Counted from the first letter of the stretch, positions 36,850 to 46,068 are shown. The stretch: 58,044 nt of DNA from Limnobacter olei (GCF_029087225.1 NZ_JARFJD010000026.1:1-58044); one strand, 5' to 3'. Numbers and translations are program-made. Notes: generated from the letters alone by a model not told the origin.

Positions 36850-36863
36850 CAAACGTTTGTTTG
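36850..36863. promoter_or_regulatory. PsrA/FadR-like TetR operator candidate
   Basis: CAAACGTTTGTTTG fits the pattern CAAAC-N4-GTTTG known for PsrA, a TetR regulator of fatty-acid genes. The first ten bases are also a perfect palindrome, CAAACGTTTG. It lies 24 bases before the hydrolase start, where it could control the hydrolase-lipoprotein operon. Confidence 0.4.
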
Positions 36864-36961
36864 TTTTATCGACTGTAACATCGAGTGATGTAAAGGTATG
36901 GGCATGATGCCCTGCTGTCAACGATAAAAATAGAGGGGTTTTTACTAATTCAGGCGCTTAT

Positions 36962-37657
36962 TCAGTCTTCGTAAGGCTGTATGCCGGTGGCGGTCAGCAA
37001 ATAGGCTGCATCGCCCAATTCACTGCTGAACTTGCTCGCAGTAAGCTCACCCCACACCCAATAGGCCTGCATGGCGCCCACTGCTGGTTGGGGTTCACTC
37101 AATTTGACATGAATGATCTGGTTGGCAGGCGGTGGCGGGGTGTGAATGCAGGCGCCGAAATACGGCACCAGCAAAAGCTCATCCACACCCTTCTCGCTTT
37201 GCTCAATCGGAATGGCAAACCCGGGAATGCGCACTTTTTTGCCCGTGTAGGCGGTGTTTACCGGGGCATCGTTCCAGGCCTTGCGCATTTTCTCAAGGGC
37301 CTCCTGGGCTTTCGGATCGTTGTCCTGCAGCTCAGCGATATTCATACCGCGAAATGCTGCCATTGGGTCCCAATCGGCAGGCATCAAATTGTCCCACTGC
37401 AATTCGGGAAACGCAGGGTCAAATACAGCGGCCTTCTTGCTGCTTTTGTCGACATTGTCAGTGAGCCGGTCGCCCACAGCGTACTCCCCATCGGTCGCAG
37501 CTGTATCGCTGGAAAGTTGGGCCAGCGTTTGCTCCAGTTGGGTAGCGCCCTCTGCGTTTTTAGCAGGTTTGCCCAGAAACCAGGAGGCAAGGCCATAGCC
37601 CAGTGCGGTTAGTACCACCACCGCTACAACCATCACAATTACTTTGCCAATCTTCAT
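36962..37657 (-). CDS. DUF3299 membrane-anchored protein
   Basis: The 231-residue protein has one N-terminal membrane helix (about 5-24), a polar linker and a DUF3299 domain with VRIPGFAIPIEQ, LLLVPYFGACIHTPPPPANQ and WVWGEL. The Cys-Ile-His-Thr-Pro motif could bind metal. ATG at 37657 is preferred over GTG at 37666 from ribosome-site spacing. It is the last gene of an operon with a DUF2796/ZrgA protein and an ABC pair, and DUF3299 genes often accompany these, so a metal-handling role is likely but unproved. Confidence 0.85.
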   Translation of the reverse strand: MKIGKVIVMVVAVVVLTALGYGLASWFLGKPAKNAEGATQLEQTLAQLSSDTAATDGEYAVGDRLTDNVDKSSKKAAVFDPAFPELQWDNLMPADWDPMAAFRGMNIAELQDNDPKAQEALEKMRKAWNDAPVNTAYTGKKVRIPGFAIPIEQSEKGVDELLLVPYFGACIHTPPPPANQIIHVKLSEPQPAVGAMQAYWVWGELTASKFSSELGDAAYLLTATGIQPYED

Positions 37658-37690
37658 GAAAAACACACCTGCGAATGACTTGATTTCGAA

Positions 37691-38989
37691 TCAATTTGTT
37701 TTGGGGTTTAATCCGTCTTGCAACTGGTTTCGATAAGCCTGAAAAGCGGGCACCAAGCCCAACAGACTGCCAAATGCAGCAAAGGCGAGCACTGCAAGCA
37801 AACCCGCGCCAAGTTCCTTCAACCCCACCAGTTGTAACCCAAATTGTGCCTGAACCCAGGGGGCAAGTGCAGCACCGCCCAGCGCAAGTACCAATGCGCC
37901 CAGAGCAACACCCACCCACATCACCAGAGCACTTTCAAGAAACAACAAACCAAAAACCGTGCGGGGCCCGGCACCCGTTGAACGCAACACAGCCATTTCT
38001 CGCCTGCGTTGCCCCAAGGTTACCAACATTACACTGGTCAGGCCCAAAGCACTCACCACCGCCACCAATGCAGCCACAAACAACAACACCCGTTCAACCA
38101 CACCCACGGTTTGCCACAAGGTACTTAAAGCCACGCCGGGCAAAATAGCGCTGAGCGCCGCATTGGGCCTGCTTTCAAGTTCACGCTGCATGCGAAAAAC
38201 ACCTGCCCGGTTGTTCAAGCCAAGCAGCACAGCGGTAACCGACTTGGGCTGCAAATTAAACTTAGTCACGTATTCAGCAGGAATTTCCGCACCGGGCACA
38301 GGAACGCCTGCCGCCCAATCCACATGAATGGCCTCCATGCCTGCCAGGCTAATGTGCACGCTCTGATCCACCGGGGTGCCCGTGGGTTGCAACACACCCA
38401 CCACTGTAAAAGGTTTGTCCGCATGGCTCGGCTCAGTCTGCTGAATTTGCATGCCATGGCTTAATGCAATCCTGTCACCTACCTTGTGCTTTAAGCGCTT
38501 GGCTACTTCTGCGCCCAGCACAGCTTCAAACAAAACACCTGCAGGCTTGCCCACGCTGTAGTTTTCAAAGGCCCGGCCCTGTGCAAATTGCAGGCTTTGC
38601 CGTGCACCGTACAAAAACTGATCGAAATAAACGGCCTTGGTGCCCACCACAGCAAAACCTTGGTAAGAATCGCCCAGTGCAATCGGCAAAGCCGACTTCA
38701 CACGGGGGTCTTGCTCCAGACGTTCGAACTCGGCGTAAGGCACATTGCGCGTGGCTTGGCCAATTCGAAACACGCTGTACAACAAAAGCGAAACCGGGCT
38801 TGTTTGCGCCCCGACAATCAAATCCGTGCCTGCCACTGCATTTGAAAAACTGGCTTTGGCGCTTTGGCGGGCCAAATCGATGCCCAATAACAGACAAGTG
38901 GACGTGATCACACTGAGCAACAGCAACAAAAGGCTGCCCTTGCGGCTCCATGCACTTCGGCTGGCCAATAGAAAAAGCGTTTGGATCAT
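37691..38989 (-). CDS. ABC transporter permease (FtsX/MacB type)
   Basis: The 432-residue protein has one N-terminal membrane helix (about 18-40), a large extracytoplasmic domain (41-270) and three C-terminal helices (about 280-420), the layout of the FtsX-like/MacB permeases. The segment LGQRRREMAVLRSTGAGPRTVFGLL is typical. Such permeases mostly move lipoproteins or act as mechanotransmitters. Its ATG overlaps the stop of the ATPase gene by 4 bases, which fixes the start over one at 38998. Confidence 0.93.
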   Translation of the reverse strand: MIQTLFLLASRSAWSRKGSLLLLLLSVITSTCLLLGIDLARQSAKASFSNAVAGTDLIVGAQTSPVSLLLYSVFRIGQATRNVPYAEFERLEQDPRVKSALPIALGDSYQGFAVVGTKAVYFDQFLYGARQSLQFAQGRAFENYSVGKPAGVLFEAVLGAEVAKRLKHKVGDRIALSHGMQIQQTEPSHADKPFTVVGVLQPTGTPVDQSVHISLAGMEAIHVDWAAGVPVPGAEIPAEYVTKFNLQPKSVTAVLLGLNNRAGVFRMQRELESRPNAALSAILPGVALSTLWQTVGVVERVLLFVAALVAVVSALGLTSVMLVTLGQRRREMAVLRSTGAGPRTVFGLLFLESALVMWVGVALGALVLALGGAALAPWVQAQFGLQLVGLKELGAGLLAVLAFAAFGSLLGLVPAFQAYRNQLQDGLNPKTN

Positions 38990-39669
38990 GCTTGCCACTG
39001 CCCCATATGCTGGCGTTTTGCGCAGTGCTGCGCCAAACCTGGATCGTGACTGACCAACAACACAGCAGTGTTTTGTTCAGCGGCCTGTGCAAGCAACAAT
39101 TGAACAAACTGGGCTTGGTGGCCGGCATCCAGCGCGGAAGTGGGTTCGTCGGCAATAATCAAATCGGGCTGACCGATCAAGGCCCTGGCAGCTGCCACGC
39201 GCTGCTGTTGCCCAACTGACAAGGTGGACACGGATTGATTCAGGTATTTGCCCATTCCAAGCGCGTTCAGCAAACGTTCAGCCGATTGCTGCACGGTGCC
39301 CGCTTGCATTAAGGCATTTTGTTTGCGGCGCTTTGAGAACTTGCACGGCAAAGTAACGTTGTCCAACACACTCAAATAACTCAATAAGTTGAACTGCTGA
39401 AACAGAAAACCAATGTGATCTACCCGAAGTGAATCGCATTGGCTGGCCGGCAAAGTGCTTAAATTTTGGCCCATCAAGCTGACATGGCCGCTTTGAGGCA
39501 ACAACACGCCAGCCATCAAATTCAGCAAGGTGCTTTTACCACTGCCACTGTCGCCTTCCAGAAAAACTGTGTCCCCGGCTTGCATGGAAAACTCAGGGAT
39601 TTTTAATTCAAACCCGCTGCTGGCGTATTTGAATACAAGGTTGTTGCAGCGAAGAACTGCCAAGGTCAT
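38986..39669 (-). CDS. ABC transporter ATP-binding protein (LolD/MacB type)
   Basis: The 227-residue protein has Walker A GDSGSGKST (about 38-46), the Q loop FLFQQFNLL, signature LSVGQQQR, Walker B LIIADEP and an H loop (VSHDP). The pattern matches the ATPases of FtsX-like permeases. The gene overlaps the ZrgA-like gene before it and the permease gene after it by 4 bases each (ATGA), so the three are expected to be made together. Confidence 0.95.
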   Translation of the reverse strand: MTLAVLRCNNLVFKYASSGFELKIPEFSMQAGDTVFLEGDSGSGKSTLLNLMAGVLLPQSGHVSLMGQNLSTLPASQCDSLRVDHIGFLFQQFNLLSYLSVLDNVTLPCKFSKRRKQNALMQAGTVQQSAERLLNALGMGKYLNQSVSTLSVGQQQRVAAARALIGQPDLIIADEPTSALDAGHQAQFVQLLLAQAAEQNTAVLLVSHDPGLAQHCAKRQHMGQWQA

Positions 39670-40283
39670 TGCACCACCAATGTACTCTGCTTGGGAGTAA
39701 GGCTTGCACCAATCTGGCCTTTTGGAAACAAGGCCTGCACTTCAATTTTTTCGAAACCGGAAAACTGGCGAAACACACGCACATCGATCACCTTCAGTTT
39801 GGCGGGTTGCTCACATTCGAATTCATAGGATGCGCGAAAGTCGGAATGCCCATTGGCGTCATCGTGATTCTGATGATCATCGCCAGGGCCATGGGAGTGT
39901 GGATTCAGAATCTCCGAGTACAACTTGTAGCCCGTGCGCTTGCACTGCGCCTCAGGTGAAAAGGCAAACAGGCCATTGGCTTTCAGCAAGGAAACGACCC
40001 GGCGCGCCTTCACCTTTTCAGCATCGGTTTTGGGTGCACGCTCAAAGCCCAACACATTTTCAAGCGGTGAATACAAGCTGATAAACAGGCCGTTGCCATC
40101 TTGCACAATTTCCATCTCGCCAAGGCCATGCACATGCGCCGCGTCATTGTGCCTGCTATTGGCCTTGGCCTGATCATGCGAATGTCCGTCGTTGCCGTGC
40201 GCCATGGCAGCGGTGCCGAACAGTGCCGCGATGGCGATCATGCCAAGCCGAAGGCATAGGGTTTGAACTGCGAACTTTGTCAT
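39666..40283 (-). CDS. ZrgA-like zinc-associated periplasmic protein (DUF2796)
   Basis: The 205-residue protein has a signal peptide (about 1-28, ending AMAHG) and a DUF2796 domain. Two His/Asp-rich patches stand out: HGNDGHSHDQ after the signal and HSHGPGDDHQNHDD in the middle, along with DAAHVHGLGEMEI, all fit for zinc binding. In Vibrio, ZrgA is the metal-binding part of a zinc uptake system. AAGGGAC fixes the ATG at 40283. It heads the operon; a Zur-type control is plausible but no Zur box was recognised. Confidence 0.87.
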   Translation of the reverse strand: MTKFAVQTLCLRLGMIAIAALFGTAAMAHGNDGHSHDQAKANSRHNDAAHVHGLGEMEIVQDGNGLFISLYSPLENVLGFERAPKTDAEKVKARRVVSLLKANGLFAFSPEAQCKRTGYKLYSEILNPHSHGPGDDHQNHDDANGHSDFRASYEFECEQPAKLKVIDVRVFRQFSGFEKIEVQALFPKGQIGASLTPKQSTLVVQ

Positions 40284-40364
40284 GAATGTCCCTTCGTTGT
40301 ATTTCATTGTCTCGCCCAATAGACCTACCACCATTACAAGAGGTTCCCGAATCAAAACAAGCAG

Positions 40365-41180
40365 CTAAACGGGACCAAACTCCCGCCAAAAGCCCTTGTA
40401 AATTGCCTGCTCCGCGTCGCCACGCTTTTCAAGCGGGCAAGCCAGGCGAACAATCATTTTGTGTGCAAGTTCATTGTAGGCCTGCCAAAACACCTCGGGT
40501 TTTGCACCGGGTAAATCGACAAAATCCGAGACCTCGATGCGATCGAAATACTGATCGGCCTCTTCGACCCAACTGGCTGAAACGGCATTGGCCACCTGCA
40601 AAGCCACTTGCTCGGCCCTGGCAGTGTCTGCCTTGAAAGGCAAAATAATTTCAATGGTGTACAAACTGAACTTGCCCAGCATGGACAAATGCTTGATGGT
40701 TTGGGTGAGCACCATGGCATTGGGTACTGCAAGCCGTCGCCCGGTGTATTTGCCAGACATGCCAATTTCAAACAGCTTGGTACTGAGCAAATCAATGTCG
40801 ATCACCCGGCCGTTCTGGGTTCCGATTTCGATGTAGTCGCCAATTCTAAATGGCTTGGACAGCGAAATGTTCACATAGCCGAGTAAGCTGAGCACCACTT
40901 CCTTGCCAGTAATAATCAAGGCGCCAGCAATGGCCACCACGCTGAGAAACGCACCTGTAATTTGCGAAGCCCACACCGAAATCAACAGGAAAAATACAGC
41001 CATGCGCACCAGGTTTTTTAGAAAAACCAGTTGCGAACGTGCCTTTTCAGGGTGGTAGGGGTGAAGTTTGCGAAGCGACCAGGACAGCGCCCGGTTGACG
41101 AAGAAACCGCTGGCCATCAACCCGAAGGTGATGGCCAGTTTGAACAAGAACAAAGCGGTAGGGTCTTTGAATAATTCCAT
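40365..41180 (-). CDS. Small-conductance mechanosensitive channel (MscS family)
   Basis: The 271-residue protein has three N-terminal membrane helices (about 10-110) and an MscS beta domain with GDYIEIGTQNGRVIDIDLLSTKL and the conserved VPNAMVLTQTI. The pore helix carries the AGALIITGKEVVLSLLGYV segment. MscS channels release solutes on hypo-osmotic shock, which complements ectoine accumulation. The start at 41180 lies 5 bases past the end of the beta-helix cytochrome gene, which may share its transcript. Confidence 0.9.
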   Translation of the reverse strand: MELFKDPTALFLFKLAITFGLMASGFFVNRALSWSLRKLHPYHPEKARSQLVFLKNLVRMAVFFLLISVWASQITGAFLSVVAIAGALIITGKEVVLSLLGYVNISLSKPFRIGDYIEIGTQNGRVIDIDLLSTKLFEIGMSGKYTGRRLAVPNAMVLTQTIKHLSMLGKFSLYTIEIILPFKADTARAEQVALQVANAVSASWVEEADQYFDRIEVSDFVDLPGAKPEVFWQAYNELAHKMIVRLACPLEKRGDAEQAIYKGFWREFGPV

Positions 41181-41184
41181 CCCG

Positions 41185-44100
41185 CTATGGTAACAGGGGA
41201 AGGCCTCCAATCAAGGGCAAACCACCGCCCGAGGTGTTGCCCTCTTGGCAGGCATCGGCGTTCTCGTAGCTTGAATCAATCACCTGATCAATCCACTGGT
41301 TAATCAAAGCCACGCCCTCGGTGTGTACCACACTGCGCGCCAAAGGTGGCATTTTTGCGGCCAGCTCGACAGCCTCTGGCCCCATGCGGTAAGGCACAAT
41401 CGAATCACTCGACATGGCAGGGTGAATATCGTAAGTGCGTGTACCCCGCCCTTCCGAACCGCTGGCAGTTGGCTTTTTACAAATGCCATAGGTGCTGTCC
41501 ACGGCCCGGAATACATCCACATAAAAGCCGGTGTTCGAGGCCTGCCCGTTCACGTTGTGGCAGTGCGCGCAGTTCACCTCAAGATAGGCTCGGGCACGGG
41601 CTTCAATGTCGCCTTTTGAATTGGCGGGCATACCTGAATCACCAGGGTTATTGAACTTTGGAATGTGGTTCACATTGGTGGCCACCTGCCGCTGATCCAG
41701 ATTAAAACTGCTGGGGCAGCCGTTCATCAAGCCGGTTTCACACATGAACTTCAACTGGTTTTTGCCATTTACAGGGTGCTGGGCCTGCCCGGTGAACATG
41801 GGCGACTCGTTCACATAGGCGCGGTTCAAATTGCGTGGTTTCGGACCAATGGGTGCCGAGCCCGGGTCTACATCGTTGTTGCTGTGGCAAATGGCACACT
41901 GGCTTGCATTGGGGAACATGTAGGCATTGGTGCTGCCGGTTTGTCGCCTGCCCGAGTCGACGTCCACATAATCCCAGCTTGCCGCGGCGCTACCCCCAAA
42001 CTGGGTCAGCACAGCCTTTCGTTTGCCATTGCCCGCATCTTGCCAAATGTACTCCAGCGCTTCCCAGTAGTTCTGGCCATCGGTGCGTTGGCGTTTGATC
42101 AGCAAACGTGTTTCATACGGCGTTTCTTTTGCACGTGGTTGATCCACGAACGAGAAAGTTTTTGCAATGATGGTGCCCACCGGGAATTCAATGGTGGAAT
42201 TCACCCGACTTTCCTCGTCCTCCAGGAAACGCGCCTGTTTACCATCAGGAATAAACATGACCCTGTGTTTGATTGAATAATCACTGAACAGTTTGCTGTT
42301 CAACACATAAGGCATGCCCTGCCCGTTCGGTTTGCTGGCCGGGTTTTGATCATCGGCAAACAGGTTGTACTGGGCCAAGTCTGGACAATTTACGCGTGAA
42401 GCAGCCTGGTTGACTACACCGGCTTTCAACGGCACTTCACAGAGTGCTTTCACCGCCTCGGCAGCAGGTTCGGGTGCAAACTGCCCACTGGGTACGAAAG
42501 GTTCGAACTCAAAGTCGGGCAGGCGCGGCAGGTCGGCGCCAAAACGGGCCATGCAATCGTGTTTGTTGATATCAAACTCGCTGGGCAACAAGGGAACGCC
42601 CGTGGCAATCGACTGGATGTACTCCAGCGACAAATTGGCTGTGGGGTCATTGGTGTTCAGGTTGATTACTGCATCCAGACCACGGGTTCCATGAAAGTTG
42701 GCAAAGGCCAGGCTGTCTGATCCAAAATTATTGTCAGGGTTAATGCAGCTGAACCACCATGCCGGTACCTTGCGTTGCCCATTGGACTCGAACTTGTATT
42801 TGTTGTAGCGGCAACTTGGGTTGGGATTTTGGTTGCCCTGAATTGGTTTGCCATCGGCATCCACAGCCACATTGTTGCCATTGCGATCTTTGGGCAGGTC
42901 GCAACTGCTGTTCAGCGTGTCGGTGTAACCGTCCCACACAATGTGGGCACCACGGTAACCACCTCCACCCAGCGCATTTTTCAAACCCACAACTGCAGGA
43001 AATGCACTGGTCACCTGTCCGCCCTGTGTCGCCAAAATGGTCGCAAAATCGGGCTGCGGCAAATCATTGCCGTTGTTCTTGAATGTGTTGTCGAAAATAT
43101 TCACTGCTTCGGAATACACATCCATGCGGCGGTCACCGTTCTCACCCAGCAAATCGTAGCTGGTTAAAATAATGCCCGCAGTGCCATTGTTCTCGAACAC
43201 ATTGTCATAAATATCGATCTTGTCGTAAGCCAGGGTAATCAGGCCTGAACCGCGCGGCACATTAGCAACAATCGAACCTGGCACCGCAAAGTTGTAAGTG
43301 TTGTTGTTGCGTGAGATATTCTTGAACACCCTTGAGCGCGAACCATATTGGGTCAGGTTGTCCAGGTCGTACACCAGGAAACCACCGGAATTACACTCAG
43401 CCAGGTTTTCGGAATATTCGCCGTCCTGAACGTTCTCAATCTCGAATCCGAACACATTGAATGCAGCGCGGCTTTTGCGAATTTTCGCAATATTGGTTTG
43501 GCCCACATAAATACCGGCATCAGATGCGCCAATACTTTCCGTTTCCTCGACCAGAATATTGCGGCTTTCAACGGGGTAAATACCATAACGCCCTGAAGCC
43601 GTGCTCACCGTGTAGTCGGGAGAGGTGTTGTCAGTTTCCAATGGGTTGGGGTTGGCTGGGTTGTGGCGTGCAGGGTCAGTACAGGCCACTTTGATTTCAT
43701 CGCGGAAATTGGCCGCGGTAATTGGGCGCTCCTCAGGCAGTTTGCGTCCGCTACTCCAAATAGCACGTACTTTCTTCAACGTACCGTGGTTCACACCCTT
43801 CATTTTGAACGCGTCCCCAGGGGAGTCGCCAATCGTCAGGTTGCGCACGGTAATGCCGCGCACATTCGAGGCCAAGAAGCCTTCTTGCGAAGTGCTGTCA
43901 CGAAACGACAGAAAGGTTTCATCCATGCCGCAGCCTTCAATAATCACATCCTCAGTGGTTGTAATCTGAATGCCGGTTTTCAAATCAAAAAAGCCGCAGT
44001 CAAACCGAAGAATATCCTTGGGCTTGAGCTGCACCATGGCCTTGACCATTTCTTCCGTGGCGTTGGGGCCAGGCTGAATCAGGAAAACCCGACCAGTAGA

Positions 44101-44262
44101 CTCGGCAGGATTGATCACCGAACCACCGCCAGCGGTATTTGTGGGGTCGTCCCCGCCTGACGACAAACAAGCGCCAAGCACCAAAGTGGACAGGGAAAGG
44201 AGTACTGCTTGCAGTGCACGTTTGGAGTGAGCCACGTCCAACCTCGATCTTGTTATATGCAT
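41185..44262 (-). CDS. Beta-helix/diheme cytochrome c fusion lipoprotein
   Basis: The 1025-residue protein starts with a lipoprotein signal (lipobox LGAC, Cys about 32) and a Ser/Gly/Asp linker. Residues 55-600 are a right-handed parallel beta-helix of the type in TIGR03805 proteins (DVIIEGCGMDETFLSFRD; NVRGITVRNLTIGDSPGDAF). Residues 640-1020 match the TIGR03806/SO2930 cytochrome family (LNSKLFSDYSIKHRVMFIPDG) and hold two heme motifs, CAICH (about 789) and CAHCH (about 898). In Shewanella these two families are separate genes. It is probably an outer-membrane or periplasmic electron-transfer protein; substrate unknown. Confidence 0.88.
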   Translation of the reverse strand: MHITRSRLDVAHSKRALQAVLLSLSTLVLGACLSSGGDDPTNTAGGGSVINPAESTGRVFLIQPGPNATEEMVKAMVQLKPKDILRFDCGFFDLKTGIQITTTEDVIIEGCGMDETFLSFRDSTSQEGFLASNVRGITVRNLTIGDSPGDAFKMKGVNHGTLKKVRAIWSSGRKLPEERPITAANFRDEIKVACTDPARHNPANPNPLETDNTSPDYTVSTASGRYGIYPVESRNILVEETESIGASDAGIYVGQTNIAKIRKSRAAFNVFGFEIENVQDGEYSENLAECNSGGFLVYDLDNLTQYGSRSRVFKNISRNNNTYNFAVPGSIVANVPRGSGLITLAYDKIDIYDNVFENNGTAGIILTSYDLLGENGDRRMDVYSEAVNIFDNTFKNNGNDLPQPDFATILATQGGQVTSAFPAVVGLKNALGGGGYRGAHIVWDGYTDTLNSSCDLPKDRNGNNVAVDADGKPIQGNQNPNPSCRYNKYKFESNGQRKVPAWWFSCINPDNNFGSDSLAFANFHGTRGLDAVINLNTNDPTANLSLEYIQSIATGVPLLPSEFDINKHDCMARFGADLPRLPDFEFEPFVPSGQFAPEPAAEAVKALCEVPLKAGVVNQAASRVNCPDLAQYNLFADDQNPASKPNGQGMPYVLNSKLFSDYSIKHRVMFIPDGKQARFLEDEESRVNSTIEFPVGTIIAKTFSFVDQPRAKETPYETRLLIKRQRTDGQNYWEALEYIWQDAGNGKRKAVLTQFGGSAAASWDYVDVDSGRRQTGSTNAYMFPNASQCAICHSNNDVDPGSAPIGPKPRNLNRAYVNESPMFTGQAQHPVNGKNQLKFMCETGLMNGCPSSFNLDQRQVATNVNHIPKFNNPGDSGMPANSKGDIEARARAYLEVNCAHCHNVNGQASNTGFYVDVFRAVDSTYGICKKPTASGSEGRGTRTYDIHPAMSSDSIVPYRMGPEAVELAAKMPPLARSVVHTEGVALINQWIDQVIDSSYENADACQEGNTSGGGLPLIGGLPLLP

Positions 44263-44417
44263 ATGAGAAAAAACTGCTTGCCTGTACCTGTTACCACGCT
44301 AGAATCAAAGTGGATTGCGCTTTGTGTCGGCTAATTGACACTGCATGCGTGATGATTCATATTCGATCCTCACTACCTACAAAAGCATTCACTCATATAA
44401 GAATTGGAGGGACAGCA
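44263..44417. other. Divergent control region between cytochrome fusion and FCSD genes
   Basis: This 155-bp region separates the two divergent redox genes. It is AT-rich in its centre and has GGAGGGACAGCA in front of the FccA start. No confident promoter or operator was recognised. Confidence 0.5.
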
Positions 44418-44765
44418 ATGACTGAGTTAAAACAAGGCGCCGCACGCCTGCTGATAAGCATGGCACTGGCTGGCAGCAGCCTGCTGCTGGGCACTGGCGC
44501 AATCGCCAGCGAACTAACACCCGAGAAAAAACTGCAAGCCGCCAGCCTGGCCGCGACATGTGCGAACTGCCATGGCACCAATGGCCAAGGTGTTGAAGGA
44601 AGCGCGGTGACCGGGCTGGCCAACCTGAGTGTGGAATACATCAAAACCAACATGATCTGGTTTAAAACCGGGCAGCGCCCCGCCACCGTGATGCATCAAC
44701 TTGCCAAGGGTTACACAGACGAGCAAATCGATATCATCGCCAACTACCTCGGCAAGAAAGACTAA
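44418..44765 (+). CDS. fccA: FccA-like cytochrome c subunit of sulfide dehydrogenase
   Basis: The 115-residue protein has a signal peptide (about 1-31, ending AIAS), one heme c site C48-A-N-C51-H52 and a likely axial Met at 92 in a class I cytochrome fold. It is the monoheme type; the Allochromatium subunit is diheme. GGAGG precedes the ATG. The flavoprotein gene follows after 10 bases, so the two form a flavocytochrome c sulfide dehydrogenase in the periplasm. Confidence 0.88.
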   Translation: MTELKQGAARLLISMALAGSSLLLGTGAIASELTPEKKLQAASLAATCANCHGTNGQGVEGSAVTGLANLSVEYIKTNMIWFKTGQRPATVMHQLAKGYTDEQIDIIANYLGKKD

Positions 44766-44775
44766 GGAGCGCACC

Positions 44776-46050
44776 ATGCAAAGACGACAATTTTTACAAA
44801 CCAGCGCACTGGCCACGGCCTTGTTGGGCGGCATGCCCCTGTCAGCCACAGCAAAAAGCGCCAAAGGCAAAGTGGTGGTGATTGGTGGCGGTTACGGTGG
44901 CGCCACGGCGGCCAAATACCTTCGCATGCTTTCCGGCAACCAGCTCGATGTCACCTTGGTTGAACCCAATTCAACTTTCGTTTCTTGCCCGATGAGTAAT
45001 TTGGTGGTGGGCGGTATTCGAAAGATCAACGAAATCAGCACTCCCTACACAGGCCTTACCCGCAACCACGGCGTAAAAATGGTGAAGGATTATGTCACCG
45101 CGATTGACGTTGAAAAACGCACAGTAAAACTGAAGAACGGCAAGACCCTGCCCTACGACAAACTGGTGTTGTCACCCGGCATTGATTTGCAGCTGGACAA
45201 AATTGAAGGGCTGGCTGCGGCCAATGCCAGTGGCCAGATTTTACAGGCCTGGAAAGCCGGTCCTGAAACTGTGGGTTTGCGCAAGCAGCTGGAAGCCATG
45301 CCCGATGGCGGCACCTACATTTTGAACGTACCACTTGCCCCTTATCGCTGCCCTCCAGGCCCCTACGAGCGCGCCAGCATGGTGGCCAACTATTTCAAAC
45401 AGTACAAACCAAAATCAAAAGTATTGCTGCTGGATGCCAATGCCGACGTTACATCGAAAGGCAAGCTGTTCAAAGGCGTGTGGGAAAGTGAATACAAAGG
45501 TATTCTGGAATATCGCCCCAACATGAAAGTAACGGGTGTGGATGGCGCCACGAAAACTGTTCGTTTTGAGTTTGAGGAGCCCATCAAAGGAGACGTGCTC
45601 AACATTCTGCCGGACCAACGTGCCGGCAAACTGGCGGTCGATTCTGGCATTGCAAACCTGAACAACCGTTGGGCCGAAGTGAACTACATGACCTTCGAGT
45701 CCACAGTTGCGCCCAATGTGCATGTGATCGGCGACTCGGTACAAGGCGCACCAATGATGCCAAAAAGCGGCCACATGGCCAACAGCCAGGCCAAGGTGGT
45801 TGCGGCAGCCATTGTTGCCCAGCTCAGCGGATGGGAACCCAACCCCACACCTTTGACGAACAACACTTGCTACAGCTACGTGACCACGACCAATGTGATT
45901 CACGTGGCCAGCGTGCATGTGTACAACGCCGAGAAAAAAACCTTCCTCACTGTGGAAGGGTCCGGCGGTGTGTCCGCTGCCCCCAACGAACTGGAAGGCA
46001 CCTACGCCTGGAACTGGGCCCAGAACATTTGGGCAGACACACTGGTTTAA
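44776..46050 (+). CDS. fccB: Flavocytochrome c sulfide dehydrogenase, flavoprotein subunit FccB
   Basis: FccB oxidises sulfide and passes electrons to FccA. The 424-residue protein has a twin-arginine signal (QRRQFLQTSALATALLGG), an FAD fingerprint VVVIGGGYGGATAAKYL (about 34-50) and the redox-active Cys in CPMSNLVVGG and TCYSYV, plus the FCSD flavin-binding C-domain ending YAWNWAQNIWADTL. The ATG at 44776 follows AAGGAG. The Tat signal implies export after FAD insertion. Confidence 0.95.
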   Translation: MQRRQFLQTSALATALLGGMPLSATAKSAKGKVVVIGGGYGGATAAKYLRMLSGNQLDVTLVEPNSTFVSCPMSNLVVGGIRKINEISTPYTGLTRNHGVKMVKDYVTAIDVEKRTVKLKNGKTLPYDKLVLSPGIDLQLDKIEGLAAANASGQILQAWKAGPETVGLRKQLEAMPDGGTYILNVPLAPYRCPPGPYERASMVANYFKQYKPKSKVLLLDANADVTSKGKLFKGVWESEYKGILEYRPNMKVTGVDGATKTVRFEFEEPIKGDVLNILPDQRAGKLAVDSGIANLNNRWAEVNYMTFESTVAPNVHVIGDSVQGAPMMPKSGHMANSQAKVVAAAIVAQLSGWEPNPTPLTNNTCYSYVTTTNVIHVASVHVYNAEKKTFLTVEGSGGVSAAPNELEGTYAWNWAQNIWADTLV

Positions 46051-46068
46051 AAGTAACAGCGCAATGAA

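Noticed and set aside
44139-44417. Longer N-terminus for the FccA cytochrome
   Set aside because: The longer frame would hide the signal peptide inside the protein; the ATG at 44418 has GGAGG and begins a normal signal peptide.
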